Notes: generated by a model not told the origin, from the letters alone. A DNA stretch of 64,000 nt from Puniceicoccus vermicola (GCF_014230055.1 NZ_JACHVA010000139.1:1-64000), one strand, 5' to 3'; counted from the stretch's first letter, positions 1 through 10,253 are shown. Numbers and translations are program-made.

Positions 1-509
1 ACCGTCCGCAGCGCCCAACGATCCCCTTCCACCAGAACACTCTTAAACCGCTCACACCAAAGCGGTCCAAAACGATCCCGCGACCGATTAAACCAAAGCG
101 TGAATCGTTGCTTGAGGGTCTTCATCATCCAGGAAACATCCCCCATCCGTCGCAACAGACTCTTCCGCAAGTCCATCCCTTCCAAAGTATGATCCCGAAG
201 GTGCCCCTCCAAAACCTCAGCCCGCATCGGATTCCAAGGCGTAGGCTTCGGATAGAGCCGACGATACCGACGCACCAACTCCTCATCCGAAATACTCACC
301 TCCGCCGGCACCTCCACCAAAACATGGAAGTGGTTCTTCATCACCGCATAGGTAACCACCCGAATCCCCGAGAAATCAGCCACCTGCCAAATCATCTTCC
401 GCAAAACCTCCCTCTCCCGATCCCCAAAGAGAGCCTCCCCATTCACCGTTCGACTCATCACATGGTAGTAGGCTGTTTGCCCATCAAGACGCATCCGTTT
501 TCTTCTCAT
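1..509 (-). CDS. REP-associated tyrosine transposase (Y1_Tnp/IS200-like), cut by window edge
   Basis: The reverse strand reads open from an ATG at 509 to the window edge, about 169 codons, so the C-terminus is missing. The protein begins MRRKRMRLDGQTAYYHVMSR and contains KNHFHVLVEVP. The HFH is the HUH metal-binding motif of Y1 transposases. The further segment MKTLKQRFTLWFNRSRDRFGPLW is typical of RAYT proteins (seen here as QRFTLWFNR and GPLW). Such enzymes nick single-stranded DNA through a tyrosine and are linked to REP palindromes. No flanking IS ends are visible, which fits a single-copy RAYT more than an IS200 copy. The catalytic Tyr should lie in the C-terminal part but was not placed. 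Confidence 0.85.
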   Translation of the reverse strand, partial: MRRKRMRLDGQTAYYHVMSRTVNGEALFGDREREVLRKMIWQVADFSGIRVVTYAVMKNHFHVLVEVPAEVSISDEELVRRYRRLYPKPTPWNPMRAEVLEGHLRDHTLEGMDLRKSLLRRMGDVSWMMKTLKQRFTLWFNRSRDRFGPLWCERFKSVLVEGDRWALRT

Positions 510-584
510 GGTCTCCAGTTAAAGCAGATACTTAGATATTGAACAAGAATAATCAACCAGGTTACTAAAAAAGATATTTTAAAA

Positions 585-1076
585 TTAGATCTCCTGTGAG
601 AACCTCTCAAACTTCCAATTCCCTTCGGAGTCTTTCCCTAGGGTGATGTATAGGGTTTGAGATTCGTTCTGCTTGGTTCCGCTGCTGCGGGTCAGGGTGG
701 CCTCCACGGTGGTTTTTACTCTAGCTTCTTTTTCGTTGGGGAACGATATGGATGGGGAGCGGAATTGTAGGTCTACGGTTTGGCCGGATTGGATTAGGCC
801 TAGGTAGCCTATCGCGAGTTCTTTGGGGCTCCGGACGCCTTGGGCGTTGGGGTAGCGGCTTTCTAGGACTACTGGGTTGGCGAGTAGGTCTTGGAAGGTG
901 CTGATCAGTTTTGCTTTTCCGAGAAGGCCTTCGGAGGAGGAGTTTGAAATGGTGTTGGAGAGTTCTTCTAGCTTTTCGCGGATGATGTCTTCTTCTGATG
1001 ATCTGAAGCCGAAGTACCAGATCGCGGTTCCGATGAGAAGAGCCAGGAAGGCAAGGAGGGGGCGAGGAATTTTCAT
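585..1076 (-). CDS. Hypothetical membrane-anchored protein, 163 aa
   Basis: I do not recognise a family. The protein starts MKIPRPLLAFLALLIG, with one hydrophobic segment at about residues 5-24 that should serve as an uncleaved anchor or signal. A soluble domain of about 135 residues follows. It has an acidic, helical first half (SEEDIIREKLEELSN) and a beta-rich second half ending in GNWKFERFSQEI, a pattern seen in NTF2/SnoaL-like domains. That resemblance is only by eye. The gene is divergent from pyrE with 47 bp between the two starts, so the two may share a promoter region. Codon use resembles its neighbours, which supports a real gene. Confidence 0.65.
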   Translation of the reverse strand: MKIPRPLLAFLALLIGTAIWYFGFRSSEEDIIREKLEELSNTISNSSSEGLLGKAKLISTFQDLLANPVVLESRYPNAQGVRSPKELAIGYLGLIQSGQTVDLQFRSPSISFPNEKEARVKTTVEATLTRSSGTKQNESQTLYITLGKDSEGNWKFERFSQEI

Positions 1077-1123
1077 GAAGATCGTGGCTTGCAGATTTTT
1101 CGCTGGTCAGGCTAACCTGAGAA

Positions 1124-1690
1124 ATGAGCGTAAACGAGACAGTTCTGCAAATTTTTCGGGACAGCGGTGCCCTTCTGGACGGGCATTTTATTCTGCGGTC
1201 TGGGCTCCGCAGTCGTCAGTTTTTCCAATGCGCTCAGGTCTGTCAGTATATGGACAAGGTTACGGCCTTGGCGGAAATGCTCTTGAAGAAGCTTGAGGGA
1301 TATTCTTTTGAAACGGTCATTGCTCCGGCGATGGGTGGTTTGGTGATTGGTCAAGAGGTGGCCCGTCAGGCCGGAGTGCGATTTATTTTTGTGGAGAAAG
1401 AGAACGATCAACTCGTTCTGCGTCGGAATTTCAAAGTTTCTCCGGGGGAGAAGGTTCTTATCGTTGAAGATGTTGTTACCCGTGGGGGACGGGCAAATGA
1501 GGCCATTGCGATTGCGCAGGAGTTGGGTGCAGAAGTCGCCGCTCTCTCTGTTCTTGTGGACCGTAGCAGTGGTAAGGCGGATTTTGCGGTGCCGTTCGTT
1601 CCGTTGATCTCGATGAACGTTGAAACCTTTGATCCGAACAACCTTCCAGAAGACTTGGAGAAGATTCCGGCGGTGAAGCCGGGGTCTTGA
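1124..1690 (+). CDS. pyrE: Orotate phosphoribosyltransferase
   Basis: Predicted to convert orotate and PRPP to orotidine 5'-phosphate in pyrimidine synthesis. The 188 aa length is normal for the short PyrE class. The type I phosphoribosyltransferase PRPP loop is clear at about residues 111-123 (VLIVEDVVTRGGR). Upstream sits an APAMGGLVIGQEVA stretch at 67-80, and EKENDQLVLRR at 91-101 corresponds to the flexible catalytic loop. The first ATG opens directly into MSVNETVLQIFRDSGALLDG, a usual N-terminus for this family. The gene is followed by a separate polyprenyl synthase gene after 85 bp. No other pyr gene is nearby. Confidence 0.93.
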   Translation: MSVNETVLQIFRDSGALLDGHFILRSGLRSRQFFQCAQVCQYMDKVTALAEMLLKKLEGYSFETVIAPAMGGLVIGQEVARQAGVRFIFVEKENDQLVLRRNFKVSPGEKVLIVEDVVTRGGRANEAIAIAQELGAEVAALSVLVDRSSGKADFAVPFVPLISMNVETFDPNNLPEDLEKIPAVKPGS

Positions 1691-1775
1691 AGCTTGGGGA
1701 GCGGGGAAATTTGGTGTCTGATCCTGTCAGCCTCAGCTTGCCTTTCGAGGGGTTTGTTCTAGCTTCTTATAGGTA

Positions 1776-2816
1776 ATGCCAGTGTTCGCCACAGCAAAGG
1801 CCGGGGGGTCGCCAAAATCTGCCGCGAGATTTTTCTCGGCGGCGGCACCATTTTTGGAGGCACTCGACCAGTTTTTTTCAGATCAACGCAGCGAGTTTGA
1901 GCCGGAGTTGAGAGAGTTGGTGCAGTATGCGCTGTCCCATAGCGGGAAGCGTTTGCGTCCCATTTCTCTTTACCTGACCGGTGCCTCTGCAGATGGGGGA
2001 TTCAATGCCGACATGGTTCGGGCTGCGGCGGTGGTGGAAATGGTTCATTTGGCGACCTTGGTCCACGACGATATTCTCGACGGGGCGGATTTACGGCATA
2101 AGCAGGAGACTGTTTCCCGCAAGTATGGGGTGCCTGCAGCGGTTTTGCTGGGCGATGCTCTCTTTGCTCAGGCCTTACAGTTGGCCAGCGGATTTGCGAC
2201 CACGGAAGTGTGCCGTCTGGTTTCGGAGGCGACCCGAAAAGTGTGTGCCGGAGAGATTGAGCAGACCTTGGACGGCAAGGCTCCCGACGATGACACGCAG
2301 CGGTATTTTCGAATCATTGAACGCAAGACGGCCGTTCTTTTTCAGGTTTCCTGCCGATTGGGGGCTCTCCTTGGGGCTCCGGGGCCCGATATGGCCGAGA
2401 CGGCTGGAGAATTTGGGCGCCATGTCGGCATCGCTTACCAGATTTACGATGACTTGGTCGACGTTATCGGTTCGGAGAAAGCGATCGGAAAGACGTTGGG
2501 CACAGATTTTGCCAGCGGCAAACGGACCCTCCCTTTCATTCTTCTTTTTCAGGAGTTGGAAAGTGGCGAGAGGGAAAACCTTTTGGCCAGTTTCGCTGGA
2601 GGCGACGAATCGGCGCCCGATGGCGTCGATATTGGGAAGTTGATGGTCGAGAAAGGCGTGGCCGAGAGAGTTGGCGAATTCTTCGGTCTGGAGATCGGGA
2701 AAGCGAAGGCCGCCGCTAAAATTCTAGCGGAGTCCGATGGAGGCGAAGGGCTCTACGATCTGGCAACTTTCATAGAGGGGCGTTTCGCTGGATTGCTCGG
2801 CGACGAGAATTCCTAA
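1776..2816 (+). CDS. Polyprenyl diphosphate synthase (long-chain, IspB/HepT type)
   Basis: A trans-prenyltransferase of 346 aa that should elongate FPP or GPP with IPP to a long-chain polyprenyl diphosphate, probably the menaquinone side chain. Family marks are GKRLRP at about 57-62, the first aspartate-rich motif DDILD at 98-102 followed by GADLRHKQ, GDALFAQA at 126-133, and the second motif YQIYDDLVD at 221-229. Product chain length cannot be read reliably, although the small residues before DDILD are compatible with long products. About 25 residues precede the conserved region. The gene stands between pyrE and the ECF sigma operon and seems to be its own unit. Confidence 0.9.
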   Translation: MPVFATAKAGGSPKSAARFFSAAAPFLEALDQFFSDQRSEFEPELRELVQYALSHSGKRLRPISLYLTGASADGGFNADMVRAAAVVEMVHLATLVHDDILDGADLRHKQETVSRKYGVPAAVLLGDALFAQALQLASGFATTEVCRLVSEATRKVCAGEIEQTLDGKAPDDDTQRYFRIIERKTAVLFQVSCRLGALLGAPGPDMAETAGEFGRHVGIAYQIYDDLVDVIGSEKAIGKTLGTDFASGKRTLPFILLFQELESGERENLLASFAGGDESAPDGVDIGKLMVEKGVAERVGEFFGLEIGKAKAAAKILAESDGGEGLYDLATFIEGRFAGLLGDENS

Positions 2817-2888
2817 ATTCCGGCAGGAAATCTGCTTTCGAAGGATTGGCTCGCCCGTCTTTGACCTTGCGTTTTAAGGCATTCTCGG

Positions 2889-3530
2889 GTGATCTTCAGA
2901 ATTGTGAGTGATCGATCAACAGCAGCGGCGGCAGGAGTGCAAACGGGTAAAGTCGGATTGGCTGACTCGGATGCGCGTCTGATTGAGAGCGTCCGTTCCG
3001 GAAACATCGCGGCCTTTGATCAGCTGGTTAACAAGTATAAACAGCGCATTTTTGCGATCATCTACAATATGACCTCGAACCGTGAGGACGCCGCCGATTT
3101 GACGCAGGATTGCTTCATTAAGGCTTTTCGTTCTCTCGACCGATTCAAAGGTCGCTCTCATTTCTTTACTTGGCTTTATCGCATCGCCGTCAACGCGACC
3201 CTCAGCCACATCAAGCGGAACCGGTATCGCCGCTTTTTCAGCTTCGAGAATCTGAACGAGGAGGGCGTTAGTCCTGACTTGGCAGAGGCTCTGGCTTCGA
3301 AAATGCAGACCGAAAGACCCGTAATGTTGGGGGAATTGCAGGAAAAATTGAACGAAGCTCTCCAATCGCTGTCTCCCAAACATAGAACTGTCGTAGTTTT
3401 GTTTGAGATTGAAGGTTTGAGTCATGAAGAGATTTCTGAAGTTTTGCACACGTCGGTGGGAACAGTCCGTTCCCGGCTTCACTATGCAAAGCGTCAGCTG
3501 CAAGCATCTCTTCAGCCATACCTCGGTTAG
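2889..3530 (+). CDS. ECF-type RNA polymerase sigma factor
   Basis: A 213 aa sigma-70 family protein of the extracytoplasmic-function class. Region 2 lies at about residues 30-115 and contains the core-binding DLTQDCFIKAFRSLDRFKG stretch (70-88) and TWLYRIAVNATLSHIKR. Region 4 lies at about 150-205 with a helix-turn-helix, HEEISEVLHTSVGTVRSRLH. No ATG is available before region 2. The chosen start is GTG at 2889, and another GTG at 2904 is equally possible. It is followed after 9 bp by a single-span membrane protein and then by an HtrA-like protein. This order resembles sigmaE-RseA-DegS type units, so it probably answers an envelope signal (inference). Confidence 0.9.
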   Translation: MIFRIVSDRSTAAAAGVQTGKVGLADSDARLIESVRSGNIAAFDQLVNKYKQRIFAIIYNMTSNREDAADLTQDCFIKAFRSLDRFKGRSHFFTWLYRIAVNATLSHIKRNRYRRFFSFENLNEEGVSPDLAEALASKMQTERPVMLGELQEKLNEALQSLSPKHRTVVVLFEIEGLSHEEISEVLHTSVGTVRSRLHYAKRQLQASLQPYLG

Positions 3531-3539
3531 CGAGGAACG

Positions 3540-4076
3540 ATGCTAGAGCTTAAAGACGAAGATAAAAAAACATCCTTAGAGGATCTCCTCCGGGTCAAGC
3601 GGGCTGAGAAGCCTGATGATGCCTTTTGGCAGAAGTTTGACCGGGATCTGGAGAAGAGGATTGTTAAATCGGTGGTCCATCGGGAATCGCCGGTACAGTC
3701 CGTTCTGCAATGGGTCTACCATCACGGGAAGAGCATCACAGCGATTTCCTGTGTCTCGGTGGGAGCCTATTTTCTTTTTTCGGATGCTGACGTTGCTCCT
3801 GTTAAAGAAACTTATGTGGCCGATGTGAGGCCAGCTCCGGCGGCAACGGAAGCTCTCGCCAAGGTGGATACCTGGTCGAGCGGAAGCGCACCCTCGTTGA
3901 AGGGTTCGGAGCAGGATTATGTGATTGAAGTGCTCTCGAGTGGAGCAGGGCCCTCTAGTGGCGCCGGAAGATCATGGTTGGGAAATTCCTCGCAGGAGGA
4001 TTCAGGCTCTTATTATGTAGCCGACCAATTATCTTCCAGCGAATTGGGGTGGTCGGGCGAGCGGTTGCCGTTCTAA
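3540..4076 (+). CDS. Putative single-span membrane protein, candidate anti-sigma factor
   Basis: A 178 aa protein not recognised by sequence. The N-terminal 60 residues are charged and helical (DDAFWQKFDRDLEKRIVKSV), followed by one likely membrane segment at about 65-80 (SITAISCVSVGAYFLF). The C-terminal half is Ser/Gly-rich and low in complexity (SSGAGPSSGAGRSW) and would lie outside the cytoplasm. A good ribosome site, GAGGA, lies just before the ATG and overlaps the end of the sigma gene region. Position directly after an ECF sigma gene and the one-span topology suggest an anti-sigma factor. No ZAS zinc motif (HxxxCxxC) is present, so this rests on context only. Confidence 0.55.
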   Translation: MLELKDEDKKTSLEDLLRVKRAEKPDDAFWQKFDRDLEKRIVKSVVHRESPVQSVLQWVYHHGKSITAISCVSVGAYFLFSDADVAPVKETYVADVRPAPAATEALAKVDTWSSGSAPSLKGSEQDYVIEVLSSGAGPSSGAGRSWLGNSSQEDSGSYYVADQLSSSELGWSGERLPF

Positions 4077-4087
4077 TTTAGGCGTCC

Positions 4088-5071
4088 ATGTGGCGTTTCG
4101 CTTTTATTTTTTTAGGGCTTTTGAGTCCTCTTGCAGTTCCTCACCTCTTTGGAAGTGAGGCCCTGGCTCTGGAGCGGCGTCTGACGACGGTTTTTCGGGA
4201 CAATAACGCGAAGGTCGTCCGGATCAAGGCTGCCTACGAGAGCGAAACGGAAAACGGGAAGGTTTCCCTTCGAGTGGGGACAGGATTTTTCGTGAGTTCG
4301 GATGGGTTGATTCTAGCGAACTCGAGTGTCACGGAGGGTGCGCGCCGGATCTGGGTGGAGCAGGGAGATACAAGCTATGTGGCCGAGATGGTCGGGTCGG
4401 ATGCGGAGACCAACATTGCCCTCCTCCAGGTCACGGACCAGCCCAAGGGCAGTTTCGACTTTATTCCCGTGGATGAGCAGCCTTATCCGGACGTCGGGAC
4501 CCTCTTGCTCTCGATCGGTTGTGCACTGGAGTTCGATCCGGCCCCGCGCCTGGGCTTGGTCAGTGGGCAGGACTCGAATTTCGGGCAACGCGTATTTCCG
4601 ACGGCCTACATTCGCACGACGATTCCGGCCAATCCGGGGGAGGGCGGTTCGCCGGTTCTCGACCTCAATGGACGGTTGCTGGGAATGATCGTTGCCTCTC
4701 TGCCGGAGGTCGGTGCTTCGTATGTGATCCCGGCAAGTGCAATCGGACGGGTTCGCGATGATCTAATGCTCAATGGATCCGTGCAATACGGTTGGATCGG
4801 GGTTGAGGTGGAGAGTCGACCTCGCGGTGCTGACGATGAGGCTCCGCTTCTTGTGACCAGTGTCGTTCCCGGAGGTCCGTCCGATGTGGCGGGGATTCAG
4901 GAGGGAGACCGGATTCAGAAGATCAACGGTTTGTCGGTACCTACGATTAACGTCATGAGGCATCGTTTCTTCCTCGCGCGCATCGGGCAGTACATTGATT
5001 TCATGATCGAGAGAGAGGACAAGGTCCTCGATTTAGGGGTGCGCGTCGGCGAACGCCCGGCGGCCGAGTAG
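4088..5071 (+). CDS. HtrA/DegP-like trypsin-fold protein with PDZ domain, catalytic triad lost
   Basis: A 327 aa exported protein with a signal peptide (about 1-23), a trypsin-like domain (about 30-225) and one PDZ domain (about 235-327, PLLVTSVVPGGPSDVAGIQEGD). The fold is clear: GTGFFVSSDGLILAN, the TNIALLQV strand and DLNGRLLGMI. The catalytic residues are not the usual ones. The His position of NNHV is Ser80 in ANSSV. The Asp of TDxAxL is Asn109. The Ser of GNSGG is Gly186 in NPGEGGSPV. I read all three from the DNA. It should therefore be a non-proteolytic sensor or scaffold. It closes the sigma operon, 11 bp after the previous gene. Confidence 0.85.
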   Translation: MWRFAFIFLGLLSPLAVPHLFGSEALALERRLTTVFRDNNAKVVRIKAAYESETENGKVSLRVGTGFFVSSDGLILANSSVTEGARRIWVEQGDTSYVAEMVGSDAETNIALLQVTDQPKGSFDFIPVDEQPYPDVGTLLLSIGCALEFDPAPRLGLVSGQDSNFGQRVFPTAYIRTTIPANPGEGGSPVLDLNGRLLGMIVASLPEVGASYVIPASAIGRVRDDLMLNGSVQYGWIGVEVESRPRGADDEAPLLVTSVVPGGPSDVAGIQEGDRIQKINGLSVPTINVMRHRFFLARIGQYIDFMIEREDKVLDLGVRVGERPAAE

Positions 5072-5115
5072 TTTCTTCGGGAACGGAATCCTATCCTTCT
5101 GAGGGCTGACTTTTT

Positions 5116-6747
5116 TCAGCGGATCCAAGGATCGACGAGGGAGAACGAGCCCACGTCGAAATGTCCTCGATCCCCGATTTTCAGCGAGGGGATGACCAGT
5201 AGGGGCATGAAGGACAAGGTCATGAACGGCGAACGCAGGGGGCAACCGTCGGCTTTTGCCAGTGCGGTGAGCTCCTCAAAGGCGTGAGCGGCCTCCCAGG
5301 CGTCGCCTTCTCCCATCAGGCCTGCGATGGGCAGAGGATAGCCCTTCGTGGTCTCTGGAGAGCTGAAGGCCAGCCCGCCCTTGGATGAGATCACCTCATT
5401 AATCGCTGCCGCGAGCGATTGATCGTTCGCGCCGACAGCGACCACATTGTGCGAATCGTGAGCGACGCTTCCGGCGACGGCTCCGGTTTTGAGTCCAAAG
5501 TTTTGAATCAGCCCCACCGCTGGCGGTGCATCTTCATAGCGGTTGACGACGACAATTTTCAGCAGGTCACGATCCGGGTCTGAAACGACCTCGCCGTCCT
5601 TCACGGTGGGGAGGAGGTCCTCACGGCCGGTGACCAGTTGGCCATCGACAGCCAGCATGGTGGCAAATTTTGCTCCGTCGACCGCTTTTAACTGGAGTCG
5701 CTCTTCACGGATCGGTGAGGCGGCAAATTCATTGATCGGAGGGATTTCGCTTGGGCTGAGGAGGGCTTTGCCATTTTGGGCAACCGGTTGGCCATCGATC
5801 CAAGTGCCTTGCACGTGAAAATCGTGGATGCCGCCCACTCGGATGAAGTCGGCAGGGTCTCCCGGTTGAAGAAGTCCGGCTGGGAGCCGATAGTGTTCGA
5901 TGGGGTTGCGGGTCGCGGCGCGAATGGCCACCATGGGATCGACTCCGTTGTCGATGGCGCGTCGGATCAACCCGTCGATGTGGGAGACGACCAGATCATC
6001 GGGATGTCGGTCGTCACTGCAGAAAAAGCAGCTGTCGGGAGACTCTTGGAGCAGCGGCCAGAGAGCGTCGAAGTTGCGGGCGGCAGAACCTTCCCGAATG
6101 GCGACTTTCATCCCGCAGGCGACTCGCTGGCGTGCTTCATCGAGGGTGACGCACTCGTGATCGGTCTGGATGCCGGCGGCAGCGTAGGTCCGGAGGTCCT
6201 CGCCGATCACGCCGGGGGCGTGTCCGTCGATGGGAAGGTCGCGCTTTTTGGCTTGTTCGATGATGTCGAGCATCCGCAGATCTCCGCCGATGACCGCGGG
6301 AAAGTTCATGACCTCCGACAGGTAACTGACTCCATCGAGGTCGAGGAGTTCGGCGACCTCTTTCGGTCCGAAGGAAGCACCTGCAGTCTCGAAGGGAGTA
6401 GCCGGTACGCAGGACGGGGCGCCGAAGGCGATCTTGAGAGGAGTGTCTTGGGCGGAGCGGATCATCCACTCGACGCCGGCCTTCCCGCAAACATTGGCGA
6501 TCTCGTGAGGATCGCTGACCGTGGCTACGGTGCCGTGGACGGTTGCGGCACGGGCAAATTCAGCGGGGGGGAGCAGGGAGCTCTCGATATGAATATGGGC
6601 ATCGACGAGCCCCGGGAGGTAGAGGCAGTCGCTCGGGGCCGATTCGTCTTCGATGACACTGAGGATGCGACCGTTTTCGACGGTGAAGCGGCCGGGAAAG
6701 ATCCGGCCCGTTTTAACATCAGCTATCTGACCGGCGAACTCGCTCAT
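5116..6747 (-). CDS. ade: Adenine deaminase
   Basis: An amidohydrolase that should deaminate adenine to hypoxanthine in purine salvage. Metal-site motifs are present: the VDAHIHIESS strand near the N-terminus, the DPHEIANVCG segment, IDGHAPG, TDHECVT and CFFCSDDRHPDDL. The Ade-type C-terminal domain contains VAHDSHNVVAVGAND. The 5' end could extend to 6783, but the internal ATG at 6747 is preceded by AGGAG at good spacing, and this site overlaps the TAG stop of ispH, giving 543 aa. The gene is translationally close to ispH (10 bp gap). It converges with the HtrA-like gene on the other strand. Confidence 0.93.
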   Translation of the reverse strand: MSEFAGQIADVKTGRIFPGRFTVENGRILSVIEDESAPSDCLYLPGLVDAHIHIESSLLPPAEFARAATVHGTVATVSDPHEIANVCGKAGVEWMIRSAQDTPLKIAFGAPSCVPATPFETAGASFGPKEVAELLDLDGVSYLSEVMNFPAVIGGDLRMLDIIEQAKKRDLPIDGHAPGVIGEDLRTYAAAGIQTDHECVTLDEARQRVACGMKVAIREGSAARNFDALWPLLQESPDSCFFCSDDRHPDDLVVSHIDGLIRRAIDNGVDPMVAIRAATRNPIEHYRLPAGLLQPGDPADFIRVGGIHDFHVQGTWIDGQPVAQNGKALLSPSEIPPINEFAASPIREERLQLKAVDGAKFATMLAVDGQLVTGREDLLPTVKDGEVVSDPDRDLLKIVVVNRYEDAPPAVGLIQNFGLKTGAVAGSVAHDSHNVVAVGANDQSLAAAINEVISSKGGLAFSSPETTKGYPLPIAGLMGEGDAWEAAHAFEELTALAKADGCPLRSPFMTLSFMPLLVIPSLKIGDRGHFDVGSFSLVDPWIR

Positions 6748-6757
6748 AATCCAGCTC

Positions 6758-7648
6758 CTAGGCTTCGGCGGGAACCGGCTCAATTCCCCGGAGGGTCTTG
6801 CAGACCGAATCGATAATGAAGTCGGGGGTAGAGGCCCCGGCGGTGACCCCCACGGTTTGGTACTGGCTCATGATCTGGGGATTAATCTGCTCGGCGGTCT
6901 CGATATGGTAGGTGGGGCGGTCGTGCTCCATGGCCAATTTGGCAAGCTTCCGGGTGTTGGCGGAATGGTGGCCTCCGATGACGATGATGGCTTCGGCACC
7001 CTGCTGAACCAGTTTTCTCAGGTCGGTTTGGCGCTCTTTGGTCGCGCCGCAGATCGTGTCGTAGATTTCGGCCTCGGGATATTTCTCGCGGAGCAGATCG
7101 GAGAGACGCTGGAATTCGTGGACGAACATGGTGGACTGCGAAACCATGGCAACTCCGCCTTCCATCTCGGGGAGAGCCTCAATGTCTTCCTCGTTTTGGA
7201 CGACGTAGCCCCGTCCACCGGCGTAACCGAGAAGCCCGATCACCTCAGGGTGTTTGGGGTCTCCGAAAACGACGGTGTTCTTCCCCTTGCGAGCGCCCGC
7301 CTTGATCCGGCCGGCGATGACGCCAACGTCAGGGCAGGTGGCGTCGCGAAATTCCATTCCAAGATTTTTCAGGTACTTGCGGCGTTCGGGGGAAATCCCA
7401 TGGGCGCGCACGACCAAAACGGAGCTCTTCTTATCCTCTTCACTCAGCTGGAGCTCCTTTTCGCTCGTGTAATCGCCGACCTCACGAACGCCGGACTTCT
7501 CGAGCTTCTCCATCATTTGGCTATTGTGGATCAACGGGCCGTCGGTCAGGACTTTCCCGCTGTTTTTCTCGGCGTAGTTCTCGGCAATCTTGATTGCACG
7601 CTCGACTCCCCAACAGAAGCCAGCACTCTTGGCCCGGATCACTTTCAT
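6758..7648 (-). CDS. ispH: 4-hydroxy-3-methylbut-2-enyl diphosphate reductase
   Basis: Last enzyme of the MEP isoprenoid pathway, reducing HMBPP to IPP and DMAPP with a 4Fe-4S cluster. The three cluster cysteines are visible in AGFCWGV, DATCPDV and DTICGATK. Substrate residues lie in GPLIHN, VRAHGIS and GGHHSANT. The open frame extends upstream to 7693, but an ATG at 7648 gives the canonical N-terminus MKVIRAKSAGFCWGV, so I chose it (296 aa). The gene is divergent from the nuclease-like gene at 7708 and leads into ade. Together with the polyprenyl synthase at 1776 it gives two isoprenoid genes in this section. Confidence 0.95.
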   Translation of the reverse strand: MKVIRAKSAGFCWGVERAIKIAENYAEKNSGKVLTDGPLIHNSQMMEKLEKSGVREVGDYTSEKELQLSEEDKKSSVLVVRAHGISPERRKYLKNLGMEFRDATCPDVGVIAGRIKAGARKGKNTVVFGDPKHPEVIGLLGYAGGRGYVVQNEEDIEALPEMEGGVAMVSQSTMFVHEFQRLSDLLREKYPEAEIYDTICGATKERQTDLRKLVQQGAEAIIVIGGHHSANTRKLAKLAMEHDRPTYHIETAEQINPQIMSQYQTVGVTAGASTPDFIIDSVCKTLRGIEPVPAEA

Positions 7649-7707
7649 ATCTTTCAATAAGAAGGGTATGCTTCTACGGTCAACCGCAGACATCGATCGA
7701 CTCGTTT

Positions 7708-9290
<1,583 letters not shown>

Positions 9291-9482
9291 CCGGAAAAGA
9301 AATAGTCCATGAATTCAACGCCGCGGGGTCAAGTAGACTCTTGCCCGAAGTGAACTTTTTCGAAAACGCGAGATTTGTTCCTTTTTCGGATCTTTTTGCC
9401 TTCCTGGATGGGAGGTTTCGGGGAGGTGGTTTCTGAGCGCATGGATTCCGGTTTACACTGACGATTCTTTTACCTATAGGTA

Positions 9483-10253
9483 GTGAGCAACCATTACAGG
9501 ATGATTGAGAAAAAGTTTAAGGATCTGGTCTTGGTCTTTCTGCAGGGAGAGATTAGCCCGGCTGAGATTGAGTGGCTCGTTGGGGATCTTCACGCGCGCC
9601 GAGATCGCCGTGATCTTTTTGCGGAAGCGATCGAGTATTATCTGGAAAATGAGGCGGGCCCTGCCCGTCGTGTTTCGGATCAGAGATTGCGCGACATTCT
9701 CTTGAGAGACCTCTCGAAAATCGAGGTGCGGGACTTGGAATTAGCCATGCCTCGCCGCAGGGCCTCTAACTTTTCTCCAGAGGAGCGGGAGGCGAAATTA
9801 CAGGAAGGAGAGGCGGTCGCGGAGCCGAAGCGGACGGAAAGGGTGGCCGAGATCCTTTTCGATAAGCCTCCCCCGCCGTCTGACGACCGATCCATGGTCC
9901 TCCCCATCGTCGGGGTACTTATTATCGTCCTGACCTTCTTCCTGATGGTGCGGTTTTCCTCTCTCAAAAACGATGAAGAGGTGGCCGACGCAGCAGAGTT
10001 GAAAAAAGCTCGCGAGCTATCCGATGCCGCAGCTTTCCGCCAAGCAAACGAATTTATTTCGGAAAGCAATCTTGATGAGGATAAGGAATCCGCCGACGAG
10101 GGGGAAGAGATAGAAGCCGTTTCCGACAAGAAGATTGCCGACGAGCCGCCGGTTTCCCTCGTGGATTTGGTCGGTGGAAAGAAAGAGGCCGAAGACAGCA
10201 CTAGCGATGCGGCCGAGGTCGGTGACCAGATTCTGATTTTTAACAATCCTTAG
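9483..10253 (+). CDS. Hypothetical single-span membrane protein with FecR-like N-terminus
   Basis: A 256 aa protein. The N-terminal part (KFKDLVLVFLQGEISPAEIEW, then LHARRDRRDLFAEAIEYYL) resembles the start of verrucomicrobial FecR/anti-sigma proteins, which list a short domain of low sequence identity before the membrane segment. One membrane helix lies at about 138-157 (MVLPIVGVLIIVLTFFLMV). The tail is very acidic and Glu/Ala/Asp-rich. No FecR domain is recognisable after the membrane segment and no sigma gene is adjacent, so function stays open. The chosen start is GTG at 9483. An ATG at 9501 is an alternative. Confidence 0.6.
   Translation: MSNHYRMIEKKFKDLVLVFLQGEISPAEIEWLVGDLHARRDRRDLFAEAIEYYLENEAGPARRVSDQRLRDILLRDLSKIEVRDLELAMPRRRASNFSPEEREAKLQEGEAVAEPKRTERVAEILFDKPPPPSDDRSMVLPIVGVLIIVLTFFLMVRFSSLKNDEEVADAAELKKARELSDAAAFRQANEFISESNLDEDKESADEGEEIEAVSDKKIADEPPVSLVDLVGGKKEAEDSTSDAAEVGDQILIFNNP

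Noticed and set aside
108-542. Plus-strand 144-codon frame at the left edge
   Set aside because: It is the complement of the RAYT transposase, which carries the HUH motif, and its His/Pro-rich product has no domain.
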